From the NCBI RefSeq assembly GCF_905475395.1, contig NC_058338.1, forward strand, positions 49,635,935 through 49,699,934: 64,000 nucleotides of DNA. The letters run 5' to 3'. The notes under the pieces were generated by a model. It was not told where the DNA came from and did not search any database. It saw nothing but the letters and a program-made list of their open reading frames with translations. Shown piece after piece: positions 1-13,937 of the stretch; the first letter of the stretch is position 1, and every line of letters starts with the position of its first letter. This DNA is from Chrysoperla carnea (taxonomy: Eukaryota > Arthropoda > Insecta > Neuroptera > Chrysopidae). Both the position numbers and the translations under genes were made by a program.

Positions 1-296
1 AATTAGTATTAAGCCTATTCTACAATAATTGAGTTCGGAAGCGTTTTGTCAGTCGGTGGTTATTAATGTATGGAGTTGCTTAACTTGTAAATTTTTATTG
101 CATAATAATTAAAATATTTATCAAAACAAATTTGGTCCCCGACTGTAATTCCTAAAATCCCTTAAATTATTATTTTAACATAGTACCTTTTTCTGCCCCT
201 CATTTAATGCAAATTTCCCAACATCTTTACCAAAAATTCTTAGTTTGTGCCACAAACTTTGTGGAGGATTTAAAAATTACTTTCTTTTTATTATAG
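1..296. other. Intron sequence upstream of first visible FAM91A1 exon
   Basis: This AT-rich stretch ends in TTATTATAG, the splice acceptor of the first visible FAM91A1 exon. No reading frame resembles the missing FAM91A1 N-terminus (about 55 residues in the vertebrate protein), so I read it as intron. The start of the gene must lie left of the window. Confidence 0.6.
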
Positions 297-3200
297 TACG
301 TAACGTTTTAAAAAATGAACGGCGATATTACGAAAGAGTGGTGGCCTGTAGCCGAGAACGTCTTATGTTATTCCCATACCATTTGGCCGACATGATTGTT
401 AAAGGTTTACGAATAACACCATTCAGCTATTACATCAGTGTGGTCGAACGCCTAATACAAGCTGATAAAAGTTATGATACATTACCAAATTTTACCGCTG
501 CAGATTGTTTACGATTACTGGGTATTGGACGAAATGAGTATATTGAATTAATGAATAAGTCCCGTTCGGGGCGACGTAGTTTGTTTGGACGGAGAAATGT
601 ACGTGCATTATTACCGTCAGTTCCATTAGAAATACATATGGAACCTTGGTGGCGATTAGAAGTTGGATTAATTCTAGAGGATGATATTAAGGTGAGTTAT
701 AGATTTAGATAGTGGTTCTGCCAACTCTATGTCTGCTCGCCAAACTATAAATTAATTAACGGGATCCTTACAAATGTGAATATTACGTTCAACTGTTTTG
801 TTAATCATAATTCACGTTTATAGATAATGCGCCAAAGCCCACGTAGTCGTACGCACATTTCCAAAAAGACACTCCTGCACCAACAGCTTATATAACAATT
901 TCGTATTTTTACCTTTGTCCTGTTTAACAGATCAATTTTTAAATTTAAATTTCACTAACTACTCGAGATCGTATTTTAATAAAATTAAGAATTCTAAAAG
1001 TGAAATAAATATACAAAGAAAATTCATAAAAAACATTCTGATCATTTGGTCGTTTTCATAGCGATAAATCCTAGGTTATATAATTAATTAACTGTTAATA
1101 GAAATATGGAATACAATGATTAAAGTTCAAAAAAGTTAAATTATCACAATGATTATGATTTTGACTTGCAAAATCTACCCCTGCATGATAGTCAAATCGT
1201 TTTTCCTGTTTTACGACTTTTCCTTTAAGTTTTAACATAGCTTGCAATTACTATCTGGTAGCTCGAAATTATGATATATGCTGATTTTCTATTTTTTGGA
1301 AACAACTACCTTACTCTAGTGACATTTTTAGCCGTGAATATTTTAAATTGAAGTTGGTGGGACCATGACATATTTTTACTTGTAAGTTACTAAAAATTAT
1401 AAATATTTTTTAGATGGTCACTCTATCAGAGAAAGAACTTATTGATAAATTAATCGATTTAGGATCTCAAACAGCTGGTGATTTAGATTTTAATATTGTT
1501 AAAACATTGTATAGAAAGGGTTTAGTATATTTAGATGTTCCAATTACTGGTGCTGATCGAGTTCAAGTACCCCCGCTACAAGGTTTCGTTATGAATCGTA
1601 TTTTGGGTGATTATTTTGAAACATTATTGTATAAAATATTTGTGTCAATTGATGAACATATGACTGTTTCTGAGGTAATTATATTTTTTTTTAAATATTA
1701 ATTGAATTCGAATTAATTGCTTTTTCTTTTGCAGTTAGCCGCTGTTTTACAAGTTGATGTTGAACTAGTAAAACAAGCTGTTTCATTGTATTGTCGATTA
1801 GGTTTTGCAAACAAGTTAAATGCTGATCCAGAATGGGATTTAGCGAAACGGCATCCGTCCTGGAATAATCGAACTTCACCACGTTTAATTAAGTAAGTTA
1901 TTATAATTGTTTTTTATTTACAAAATCTGGGATAAGGTGCCGTCATTTAAAAGTGTATCATTCGTTATCTAGAACTATCTCGAATCAAGAAAAAATACAC
2001 AGGGATACACAGTTTTTTTGTGGATGCTTTAGCGAATTTTCTAAAAATAAAATGCTTTATTGTCAGATTAAGACGACGCACTCGACGTTTCGCTCTCTAT
2101 ATGTTAGAGATAATCACTTCGAGAATCAATTATTTTTCAGCGCCCCCAAAGCGTAGTAGGCCTCTAGCGCCCATAAAGTGGTGTTTTTGCTCACTTTGAG
2201 AAAGACTGATCTACATAGTTATTTTTTAAGAAGTTTCTGCTTTAAAATTTCAAAACGAAATGGAAAAACAATACATTATTTTGTGTTTTTATTTGGGGGT
2301 GTTTTGAGGTATTCAAAGGTCAAATCTATTTCCATTGTCCTCCATTTTTAGCACTTGATTTTACGGTTTAGTACGAGTAAGAATCATAGAAAAAAATTTG
2401 TTAAAAATATCATTATTTTGAGTTTTTGCTGGTTTAAAATTTTCTTCTTGAAAACTTTTGAAACTGTAAATTCTTTCAATCATTTGCCAAAAATTAATGG
2501 TTGCTTTTTTCCCGACAAAGAATATCAATCTAATACGTGGCTTCATTGGGAGTTGACTTCGTTTGATCTTGAGCCACCCCCCTCCAAAATTATCCTCTTT
2601 TCCATTTTTTAATTTCTATTCCGTTTTAGAAATATTGACGTGGAAACTTTAAAAAATCACCTATATAATAGAAAATTCTTATCGCTAGAAATTAATTAAT
2701 AGACCTTCTCTATTTCAGAACAACACCAATAACACCATTAACACTTGATTTAAGTGCATCACAACCCAGTTCAACTATAGATATTAAAGAAGGTTCCACA
2801 CCAATTCAAGACAGCCCAACCACAACAAGTTTATCACGCAGTGGTCAACGTGTAGCCTTTTTATTTGATTCCACGTTAACGGCATTTTTAATGATGGGGA
2901 ATTTATCGCCGGTATGTGATTTTCAAAACATCTATCCCACAGGAATTTTTCATAATTAAAACAAGTATGTATGCTTGTTAAAGGGTTTAAAAAGTCATGC
3001 TGTTACAATGTTCGAAGTAGGAAAACTTAGTGATGAATGTCTAGATGGTTTAATTGCTGAATTGGATAAAGTATCTGTATTAGATGCGGAAGGTGAAGGG
3101 GAAGCACGACGATATTTTGATCATGCTGTTATTTTACGCTCAACCGTATTAGTTTTAAGAAATTTAGTACCTGCTGGTTTAGATTTGGTGCGTTGTGAAA

Positions 3201-6200
3201 GTTTACATTCTTTGGATGCAGCTTCATGTACGAGACTATTAAATAAAAAATATAAGTAAGTAATTGCTAATTTATAGTTAAATTAAATAACCTTTTAAAT
3301 CACTGATTAGGCCAGGATTTTGAATATTTAACAAAGTTTATTAATTCTAGTAGAGCCGCGCGTAGTATTTCACAGTCATTTCTCAATAAATATTCTTCAA
3401 TATAAAACTTGCCGCGCAATTAAAAACGATCATGACAACATCCACTAAAATCAACCGTTCTAGTGTTTGGCTGTCAAATACTAAGCCTGGCCCTAGATCT
3501 ATTTTTAATGAAATGTATTTCGGTTATACTTTCTAAATGATCGATTTTGGTAAATTATAAGTCTCTACTGACACCAAGTGATAAAAGCACGGGTTTTGAA
3601 ATGCGAAGGATCAGTCAAAGTTTAAATTTTACATTAAAACAAACATTGAAGAATTTATTATTATGGAGAATCCGCTAGCTTTAGGAGTTCTTGACAGTAA
3701 AACACCACGAAAGGTTCATATAAACGTAAGTCGGATTTTGGCTAAATCTCTTGGGTTTTTAAAAAAAAATTTCGAACGAAAGAATATTAAGACTTTGAGA
3801 GAATCATTAATTATTTTTTTTAGGTTGCTGGTTTCAATGACACCATTGAGTCGTGAAGTTCATCCAATAAGTAGTGTATCACCGCCACACTTAGGTCCTG
3901 CAATTCCTGAAATAAATTCTATATGGTTTAAGTTATTTATTTATCATATGACTGGTTATGGACCACCATCTTTATTGTTAGTTAAAGGTTAGCATTTTTA
4001 TTAAATTAACCATAGTTTATTAATATCAAGAATACTTGAAAAAGGATAAATAAGTATGTATAGTTATCTTAATTTCACATGAGGTATGGATTGGGGCAAA
4101 TTCTTAAAAATTGCCAATCGTGGAAAAAATCAAAAACTACTTTCTATAAAAAAAGGAATAATTAACGATGTACTAAATTATCTGTATTTTTCGCTGTGAA
4201 AAAAAAATGTTTTGAATTAGTTCATGCCTACGTACTTCTGTCTTATTTCAACCTGTGACTGGTATATATCGTCTTTCAAGTATTCTTATCATTATCGTAG
4301 GTTTTTAAAATTCTTGGTAGTTTTTAGCCATTTTTAAGAGTAAGCAACAGTCTATCAAAAAAATTACTCAGATTTCAATCTTCAGCCATTTTGATTATCG
4401 AAATATATCGTTATTAGCATTCATATCATATCATATAAAAAGATAAATGCAGCCATCACTCTCAGCAGTAAAAGCAAATCAATAAGTTTTGCTGAAAATT
4501 TGTAAACTTGCAGTCATTTTCATAGCATTTTTACAGGTTATAAAACCCCTAATTTATAAGCATACCGTTATTCTCTGATCCTGACGCAACTCACGAAAAT
4601 AATATTTCTTTGAAAAATTAAAAACATATTTGTCAAGTTTGGGAGCAAACCTTTGTTACTTAGGAGCTTTGAACTGTAGTCCAATTAATCCTCCTGTAGA
4701 TAGATGTATTATGTATTTGAAATTGATTTTAAAAAGGATCAGGATTCTGATCCACATAGACCTTTGTTTAATAGTCTTCCTTCCGCTAAAATATATAAAC
4801 ATCTGTAATTAAGTTCATTATCTTCTTGATGTATAAAGAGATGGGCGCTTTAATTATTATTGAAACGATGAAAGAAGTTTTATAAAATAAATAAAAAAAA
4901 TGGAAAATTCATTGGGTTTTTCGGGTTTTCAAAACGAATTCTGCTGTGGGAGCATCTCTCCACCAACCTTAGGATTGCAGCAGATTTAATTTGCAAATCA
5001 GAATAAACAATCGTTAAATCGTTTCCCAAAAATTAATGTAAGTTGATTATAAATATCGTCAGGTTTAGACGTGACTCTTTTTTCGGACTAAATACCGGTC
5101 TATAACAGCTACGTTATAAAGTATGGCTATCAGCCTTTAATAATGGAAAAAGCTTAGTAAATATTGAATAAATTTAATGTGTTTTCTTTTGTTCACAGGT
5201 ACTGTACTAAAACAGTTACCCCGAATGTTTTTAGGATTTTCATATTTATTAGTAACAGCTTGGCGACATGAGCCCGCTATTATACCATCAGCAAGTATAT
5301 CACATGTCAATTCAACATTACGCTATTCAGCTGTTTTAATACAAGCGTACGGTGTTCATACAGCGGCCACAACACAATTTGTACCATTTCCATTAAATTA
5401 TAACGATAATAAAAAAAATATTGATAGTAAATTTTCCACAAATTGGCAAAAACATTCCATTGTAAAAAACTTAACTGAAATAATCGATTTAGAACACTCT
5501 TGTGGATATTTGACGATGGTATGCATTGGTGTACGTGATTTAGGTTGTGAGTATCGTGATCCAACAGTAACTCTTGGTAGCGTTAGTAATCAACAGCAAA
5601 ATAAAGAAAATCAAGTAAAAAATCATCAAGCTGTATGTATAAGTAATGAAAATTTCCACTTTCCTGAAAAACGAAAAACTGAAGATTCATCATCTACAAT
5701 GTTACAATCACCAGTTGAAACACATTTTGCAATTACACCTCCTCCGGCAACACAGCAAAGTAAATCTCCGTCACCAGCAAATGGTTTTACATGCCCGGAG
5801 AGTACAAATTTATTATGTGAAGAATTAGATCAATTAGAGCAAAATGAAAAAAGTAAGAAGAGTGTGGATCTAAAACAAGCACCTCCTGAATCATTAGATT
5901 TAGATATGAATAGTTTTGAAAATTTATTAATGAGTCCTGTGGATGAGAATATCAATATGTTTACGCGTGTTAGTGAAATGGATATTCTAGATTTAACAAA
6001 AGTGTCAACCGTACAAAATCATATGGAGAATGAAAGTCATGGAGAGGTAAGTTGTGAAGTTATTTTTATTTAAATGGCTCCTTTTAGACAGAAAATTACG
6101 ACCAATAAATAAATGGATGCTACTACATTCAGAGGGGGGAGGGGGTTTACAAATAGAATTCATAAACATTCATTAATCAATTTCAAGTGATTACTTACTG

Positions 6201-8274
6201 TATCTTGGCTTGATGTTCTCTTGACGAATAATAGGGAATCATTTCTTGATAATAATACCGTACCAAAAAACTGAAATTTTGTGTGTCAATTAATAAGTAT
6301 TTAATACGCCTTTTGTATAAATTCCAAGTCGATTCTCTGTACGCTTTACGAGAAAATAATTATTAAAAACAGCCCTTTTTACATGGTGGTCTATAAATAT
6401 ATAAAGAAGTCGCAATAAATGTGGTTTTTTAGTCAATAAGTGCTTTTAAAAATGTTACCATTTATATAAATACATACTTTTATCATACAAGTTTTAAGCT
6501 TTAAAATCATTCCAAAATTAAGAACTGTGCATAAAAATTAAATTAAATTAAATTGTAATAATAGATCTTCGTAAATAAATTCACAGAATAATAGAAAAAC
6601 ATGAAAAAATTAATATTAGGCCTAAATATTTGAATGTTGTTAACATTAAAAATTGTTTGTACACACTACCACCAATTTAGTGAATAATTAATGTAAATTT
6701 CAGAAAAATGGTCCATTATTATATTTCTATTTCAGATCGCTTTCAAATTGAAGCGGTCACCGTATAATTACCATATTTTTTTCTTTCAGGAATGGACGAT
6801 TTTAGACTGTAATTTTGGAGTACCTCTTTTTGATGTGGATGCTAATACAAAAATTTGTCATGCAATTGCATCAATGGGCTTAGCTAAATCCGAAAGGTAA
6901 ATAATTGATTACCTACTATGTGTGATAATAAGCCAAAAAAGGATTACTTTGAAAAAATTTTATTATATAATTGTACAATATTTTTCAAAACTAATCATAA
7001 AATTTTATTTACAGTTTAGAGAAATTAACGGAATCGAATAAAAAGTTATCCGATAAACTACTAAATTTTATTTCACAGTGCCAAGTAAGCATGAAAGAAA
7101 AATACTTAAAAGCATGAAACAAATAAATTGGGCGATTCTACGTTAAGAGGTACTTTTAACAAACATAGCAGAATAAAATATTGTATGGACAAGGTGTCTG
7201 CTTTTGACGTTAGATAGTACATTTAATATGCATAGAAGAATTTTAATAAAAAATTAATTTTATAATTTAGTATGGCTTCAAACGAGTTAAGCTAATTGTT
7301 TTCCGCTCTAAATCTATTTCTAAGGGTTAAATTTGTAAATTTTGTTTTATTATTTCGTATAAACTAATCGATGCAAATATATGTAATTTCAACAGTAAAC
7401 TTACGAAGCTACACTCTAATCATTGAATTTACACAGTCAGCTACACTCTTCGAGAGACAATGTTTTTGAAATTTATATAAAATTTTTATGACTATACAAG
7501 ACGCTGGCTGAAGTTAACTTTGCTGATCTGAAAAAGCAAAATTTTTGATGCGATCCGTTTTAAGTAGTTTTCCAAAGAGATCAGTTAAGGAGCATTTTTG
7601 TTTTTCTAACATAAATTTAATTAAAATTTTGGCTAGCTCTCTGAAGATTATCTGGGTCGTCTCGTATAGATGCAGCTGCAGCCATAATACATCAGAGATG
7701 AGTTAATTCAAAATATTATGGCTTCAGCTGCATCCATACTTCAGAGAGCTACGTTCTTCAATTACTAGAAGAACAATAATTTGTTTTAAGGCAGCGGTTT
7801 ATCTGGGTCGTCTCGTATAGATGCAGCTGCAGCCATAATACATCAGAGATGAGCTAATTCAAAATATTATGGCTTCAGCTGCATCCATACTTCAGAGAGC
7901 TACGTTCTTCAATTACTAGAAGAACAATAATTGGTTTTAAGGCAGAACCATGCTTGATTAAGGTGTAGATACATCCTGTACTGTTCAAAAATAGAACGCG
8001 ATCGAATTTACATTGTACAGTGTGAATGACATTCAAATATTACCCCGAAGTGATTACAAATTGTGACTGGCACTGTAGTGTACCTCTTAACGTAGCGTCT
8101 TAAATGAAAATGTTGAATAACATTACTAATATTTGTTTATTTTTTGTTTGTTGTGCCGTTTAGTATTTCCCAGGTGAAACACGAACATTAACCAGAAAGG
8201 GTCGAGCAGCTCCCCAACCAAGAATCAGTTTAATTTTTGATAATGGTAGAATAAACGTTTGGAATGGAAAGTGA
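297..8274 (+). CDS. FAM91A1: FAM91A1 homologue (5' partial), golgin/TBC1D23-associated vesicle adaptor
   Basis: Exons: 297-691, 1414-1674, 1735-1892, 2719-2911, 2984-3255, 3824-3987, 5199-6046, 6790-6896, 7015-7084, 8164-8274 (stop TGA). All phases agree and give 858 visible residues. Seen: blocks typical of the family, including [90 protein letters not shown] and GPPSLLL. Known: in animals FAM91A1 sits at the trans-Golgi with TBC1D23 and WDR11 and helps golgins capture endosome-derived and AP-1 vesicles. The first ~55 residues of the vertebrate protein are missing because the window cuts the gene. The 848-nt exon 7 carries a divergent Q/N- and P/S-rich acidic linker between conserved parts, and makes the protein somewhat longer than the ~838-residue human one. 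The exon 6 donor is the weak AAAG|GTTAGC. The intron at 7085-8163 holds a tandem hairpin duplication. Confidence 0.93.
6300..6540. repeat. Dispersed repeat fragment, partner of 37690-37880
   Basis: In the FAM91A1 intron 6047-6789. The segment reads as a diverged reverse complement of 37690-37880: both contain CAATAAGT(A/G)CTTTTA, ATGTTACCATTTA and AAGTTTTAAGCTTTA in corresponding order. Its left part also resembles the foldback arm at 37268 (CGATTCTCTGTA). This marks an old non-coding mobile-element family with no visible protein. Confidence 0.6.
7634..7945. repeat. Tandemly duplicated hairpin (151-bp period)
   Basis: A segment of about 147 bp occurs twice, 7648-7794 and 7799-7945, with only about two differences visible. 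Each copy holds a 20-bp inverted repeat with one mismatch (in copy 1, 7670-7689 against 7714-7733, arms starting ATGCAGCTG). Copy 1 is also bounded by a perfect outer 13-bp pair, TAGCTCTCTGAAG at 7634-7646 and its complement at 7739-7751. It looks like a small foldback element that was then tandemly duplicated. It lies in the last FAM91A1 intron. Confidence 0.85.
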
Positions 8275-8462
8275 AAATGTTGATGCAATGCATGATGTTT
8301 TTTTTTAAATTATATATCTCCTCAATTTTTTAATTGAACAGTAGATTGGATATTTTTCTTTCCCAACAACAACAAAACTTGTATTATTTTATTAAACATT
8401 GCCTGTTCTACCTAGCAAAATTTTAACTAACCGAAATGTCAATGGGCATAAACTTTTGTATT

Positions 8463-8468
8463 AATAAA
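8463..8468 (+). terminator. Candidate FAM91A1 polyadenylation signal
   Basis: A canonical AATAAA lies about 190 nt after the FAM91A1 stop codon. The region is AT-rich and further AATAAA hexamers follow within 150 nt, so which one is used cannot be told from sequence. Confidence 0.3.
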
Positions 8469-9099
8469 CAAATTTTAAGCACTTTTTAATTCTTTCTAGT
8501 CTTTCATAGTTGGAAGAAAACAACAAAATAAAATATTTTATAGTTAAAATGACTCAAAACTTTCGTAAAATTATCAATAATTTTTTTTAAAATATTTAAT
8601 AAAACTTAATACTTATGCTTGGATTTTATAGAGTGTCCACGTTTTATTATAATTTTCACGGTATTTATCACATAATTTCTTTGTTTTTATTATTTTATAA
8701 TATTATTATATTAGTTTTATTGCACCTGATATTTATCACAATGATATAACCTTTAGCAAAATTTTCAGCGACATTCCCTTGTAGGTACTACTATCATTTA
8801 TTTCAAATGTTGTTATAATGACTAGTTGTTTTTTTTTTGTAAAGGAATAGATGCATAAACGCGCAGAGAGAATTTGCATGAATGTCCTTTTTTGACTGAG
8901 GAAATTTAAAAAATTAGAATTCTTTTGTTAGGTTTATCTGTAATCTAAGAGGAAGGTTGATTAGTTTCGGAGATAAAGGGCGGCCTATACTGGATTTTCA
9001 TCACGCATTTCAAATTATTTAAAAAATATATATTTGCATTTTCTCATAATGAGAACTTTTATTTCTTAGACACTTGATGCATTTGTCAAAAGTTTTATT

Positions 9100-9480
9100 A
9101 TACCCTGAATATATGAATTATATCAGGGTGTCAAAATTTTTGTCCCAAGTTTATTACGCTTATAAATCTTAATGCTACAAACAAAATTTTGGTATACACA
9201 AGTGTGCACGATTAATCAAAAACAAAAAGATATCGAGCTGAAATTTTCTATAACATGCAAGACGTACAAATTGAGTTTGAGTTCGTAAACGAACAACTAA
9301 GTCTATTGCAAATTAGGTATGTTCACATGAGTCATGTATCCGTAGTACTCATATTCTAAACCGTTATAGATGCAACAAAAGTTTCAATGTAAACAATTTT
9401 AGCATATAAACAAATAAAAACTTTTGTTTAAAACATTTTTTCGTATTTAACATTGTTTTTCGGGAGAGTGCAACTTAGAG
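9100..9480 (+). repeat. Dispersed repeat, family A, diverged copy
   Basis: It starts with an imperfect terminal palindrome (ATACCCTGAATATATG) and continues with TGTCCCAAGTTTATTACGC, TATCGAGCTGAAATTT, GAGTTCGTAAACGAACAA and AAACCGTTATAGATGCAA. The same ordered blocks occur at 42692, 44131 and, reversed, at 21580-22110. No protein-coding capacity is visible. The family is non-autonomous or only part of a larger element. Confidence 0.75.
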
Positions 9481-12400
9481 CAAAACTTCAAATGCCATTT
9501 TCTCCAAAAGTATAAAAGACTTTGAAAACATTTATGTGGCGTCAAATAGAAAACCTATTGATTTTAATTTCATACAAACCCTGATAATATATGAGATTGT
9601 GATAGTAGGTCTAAAATTTTATAATTTAAAAATTACGTTCAAATAATGTATTTTCACTTGTTTTTATTTGTATTAATATTTCAACTTTTGTAGGTTCGAA
9701 GAAAATAGACAGTGACAAACGGCAACAAAATTTCATTTTGAAAGTATTTTGATCCTCAATTAAATCGTATAATTCAAAACAATGAAGAGTTTGTTGTCAG
9801 TCTTAACCAATTTTAAAAATAATAAGAGGTGTACAGCAATCGGGTCTTTATAAGCAAATGAATCGTGGGGATAAGATGCAACTTAGGAAGCTAACAGCTT
9901 TTCCCTTGGGGCTGCTCCCAATATACATAGATCCAAATATTACATAGATATTTGCCTGCAAGCTATACACCCCCTTCACCTAATATCGCCTGGGATAAAA
10001 TCATAAAAATGTCACTTAAATCCTTATAATTTGTATTTGTATCCTGGTTATTGTTTTGCACAACTTGGTCTGTTGTGTCAGTGCACTTCGTGAAATATCA
10101 ATAATCAAATTGGACTTGCTGTGTCACTCCTGTAAAAGCCAGTATAATGCTTTGCCCACCTCTTTGACGCCAGAGTTATATGGTGCCTAGCTCAGCATAA
10201 CGAATTATTCATAGAGACATTGATTGGATTCTTGAAGCTTGTTCTTTTACAAAGAATCGCGTATGGTTTTTAGTACTCAACACAAACGTTCTAGTTCATT
10301 TATGGGTGCGACTTATAACTCATAATCATTTATTATTATTGAAAGTTGTTTACATTGCTTTTTACACTATAAATAATATTTGGTGTAACCTAGTGCCTTT
10401 TTGCACTTTAAATAATGTTTAACATTCCTGACATCACACAATTGATATGAAGAAATATAAGAAATGTATATACATTCTACCTATGAACCAGCAGATTATG
10501 TGTACATTTCTTCAATATCAAATGTACTTTTACTTTATATATATTTTTTTAGTTTTAATTATTTATTTTAAGTGTCAAGTACACGCTAGTCACCTCCGTT
10601 TGTAATGCATAATCTTATAGTATCCTTACCATTAATTGATTAACGTAATAAAAGTTTACAATATGTACGATTTTTTCAAATTGACGAGATTTTGAGTCAT
10701 TTTAGCTATAAATATTTACTGAAGTGATTCAAATAATAATTATAATACAGTCATTCAAAACCGTTTATTTCACAAACCAAATGTAAACAAGCTAAAAGTG
10801 GTGGAAATTGGAAAACATCTAGTATTTGATAGCTAGAAATAAATTTAAAAAAAGTTGCCATCTGCAAAGAAAATGTTGCATTAAAATTTTAAGTTAAGTA
10901 AAATCACCATTATTATCTAAAGGAAATGTATAGTTAAGGATGTACTAGCGCCAGGACAATTTTGGATAAAAAGCTTGATTTTTTTTATATGAAGTTGGAC
11001 TAAGTCTAAATCAAATCTGAAAATTTTAGAGGGGTGGGGATTGCCCAATTATTTAAATGACTTCAAAAGTACGGTAATATATTTAACATTGATTTTATGG
11101 GAAAACAGTACAAATAATTTCAACCACAAGTCTAAACTTGTCTATTCCAAAGGTGCTAGGTGATCCGCAGTTGAGTGGACAACGCGATCGATCGATATTA
11201 ATATTGAAAAAATCACCATGCAGTATTACATGCAATGTTGAACAACGCATACACATATTATTGAACATTTTTTTTAAAAAATGAGTGTTAATTTTGAACT
11301 ACTTAACGTGCAGTACATGATTTTTTAAATAAATCCTTTGGTAACAAATTTTAAATATCAACTGTTTAATTAGTAATCAGACAACTCGTAAACAATGTCG
11401 TCAACAATATTAAACTGGTTTTAATTGAAAAATTGCACTTTTCGCATACATACCTTCCATTTAAATTACGTTTACCATTTGGCTGGTATAACTTTCTTAA
11501 ACATACAAAACTACATTCAACTTTTCAAGCTTTTTACTCGGTTCTTTTAAATAACAGCGAAATTTTTTACTAGAAAACGTACAAAATTTCTATCTTCCAC
11601 CCGCTTTGTCGGTAGCAACTTTTTTTTAGTTGAATCTACATATCAAACACTATGTATCCCCAAAACGTTTAGCTGGGTTGCTCTTTTGTGAGACGAAATC
11701 GTCAAATGATGGTACTATTATTATTATCCTATCTAAAATAAGTTTAACAATTAGAATGTAAAAAATATTTTCCCTTCTAAATTAATAATTATTTGTATTT
11801 CAGAGTTATATATTTCCTGTTATCAATTTGTTTTTACTAATTCATATTTTTTTTTAAATTCAAGTACTACATTTTTATTTTTACATTTTATTAAAAAAAT
11901 GTATATGTATAAAAAATCAATTATTTGCTTCCAATTTGTATATTATGTGTTAATTTTATTCAATATTTTAATAAATATATATAGTATTTAGTTTTAATTA
12001 ATAAAAAATTAGTTTTCTTTTAAATTACATGCCACCCGTTTGGTTGCTGACATATTGTATTTTTTGCTAATCTAAGATATTTTTATGAAGGGAATTTGTG
12101 ACATAAAGTCTATTAATTATGTGCTGCAAAATAGTGTAGGTAAAGTTATTTTACAACAAAGTTAAGACCATTCGAAAGCTTGTTTATTTTTATTGAAAAT
12201 TAACTATAAAAAATTTCTATAGGAGCTACTTGGGTTACGATATTCACAGAAGTGCCAATTTTGCTTGGAAAGCGAATATCTTGGCTCAAAAAGATGGTAC
12301 GGGATTTCTTTATAGCTCATTTTCAATCAAGCCAAATCAGCCCAGCATTTACAATAGCAAAATCATTTTTTACAGTTGCCGTTAAAGAGATATCGGTAGC

Positions 12401-13937
12401 TAGTATAGTTTCCAATGTATCAGAATTTTCTACAGGTCATTTCCATCAAATTTTTATCTACAAAAACAAATTCTTAAGGGGTGAAATCATATTTTACAAA
12501 AAATCTGCCTTGATATCTGCCCAAAAAAATAGCCCACCAACGAATTTTATGTAGGGGATTATTTTAACTACTAAAGGGAATATATTACATCCATAAAAAA
12601 TGTTAAGGTGCCCAGAAAAACCAAAGCTTATGTAAAATGAAACACGATACGCAATATTTGCCAAACAAATAAGCCCACTAACGAGGTATGAGATTTTTTT
12701 ACACAACTACAGAAATTTATTACAAGTATTTGTTTTATTCTTTTCAGTTTTTATTTAACGGAGTCGAGTGTTTTGATTTTTTTTAAATTTATTTTTTGTT
12801 TTTATTTAGAATATTCATTTTCGCATCTCCGTCACTTATATTATGCACAAATCTGAAAACTAGACCGAACTGGTCAAACAGCTTTTGAAACTGATTCGAT
12901 TATAAAAATGTTTTAAAAATAAAACACATTGAAGTTGTGGCACTTTTGAGATACAAATTAACGTGAATATTTGAAATTATATTTTAAGGCAGTTGGATCA
13001 CGCAGGCAATCTTAAGAAAACTTCAAAACTTTTAATATAAGTAATTAAAAGCCATACATGCACACGCTGTTTACATTTGAAGAAAATTTGTGTGAGGCCG
13101 TAATAGTAAAAGTACAGTATCAGGTAAAAAACTTTGTTTATAACCTTAGTTATGTATTATATATTTATAACATGAGTACTAAGCAAATAACTTTTGATGG
13201 GACTGCTGAGAAAGAACTACCTTAAATAAGAAAATATACTTTTTATTGAATATGAAAGAAATTACATTATAAATATTACAACAGATAACTTGTACTTTGA
13301 AGTTTTATCAAACATGAAAAATCCCAAAATCTGCTTAAATAACTATGAAATGGAATTCATTTAAGACAATCATTAAACCAATTTTAAAAAATAAAAACAA
13401 TTCAGTGTAGTTAGTGATCGAAATGGTCCCCGCCGAGATGATTAATAGGGAGCGGGCATATTTGATTTGAAAAATTTTTAAAGAATATTTATACACGCAC
13501 GTGTTTAGGGCATATGTATGCCTATAGAAAATCATACTCTGATCACGACGATGACCATAAAAACTTTCCCAGAAAGCGAAATCGCCTTAAAAACGCACCT
13601 TTTAGTATAATTAGCTAAACAACTCAACACCAAAGCCACAAATGAAAGAATGGTAAATTCTTATCCGGTTTTCCCAGAAATAAAAAGATTTATGTCCCTA
13701 CATTATTTTTATTTCACAACTCCAGATATTTCTTAATAATTTTCCAAATTGATCACTAATCACATTGAAAATTGCTTCATATAAAAATTATAGGACTTTT
13801 TTTCTCTAAGTAATATGTTTCGTCAAGTTAAAAAATCTTTTAAATACATAAAATTATTAAAAGAACATTTTCAATAAAATTATTAAAAAAACAAGAACAA
13901 TTTTCTAATTTTAAACGAACATTAGAGTTAACTGATT

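Larger units (their letters stand above)
8275..13937. other. Intergenic region between FAM91A1 and nucleotidyltransferase 3' ends
   Basis: The genes on either side converge, so both 3' UTRs fall here. A minus-strand AATAAA at 13708-13713 lies about 225 nt past the nucleotidyltransferase stop. A dispersed-repeat copy occupies about 9100-9480. The short reading frames here, including 12252-12554, show no conserved domain and look like chance or repeat-derived frames. Otherwise I see only AT-rich sequence without recognisable genes or RNAs. Confidence 0.6.

Noticed and set aside
12252-12554. A 100-codon open frame in the region between FAM91A1 and the nucleotidyltransferase
   Set aside because: No recognisable domain, unusual composition, no splice-linked neighbours and no homology known to me; it probably runs through a decayed repeat.
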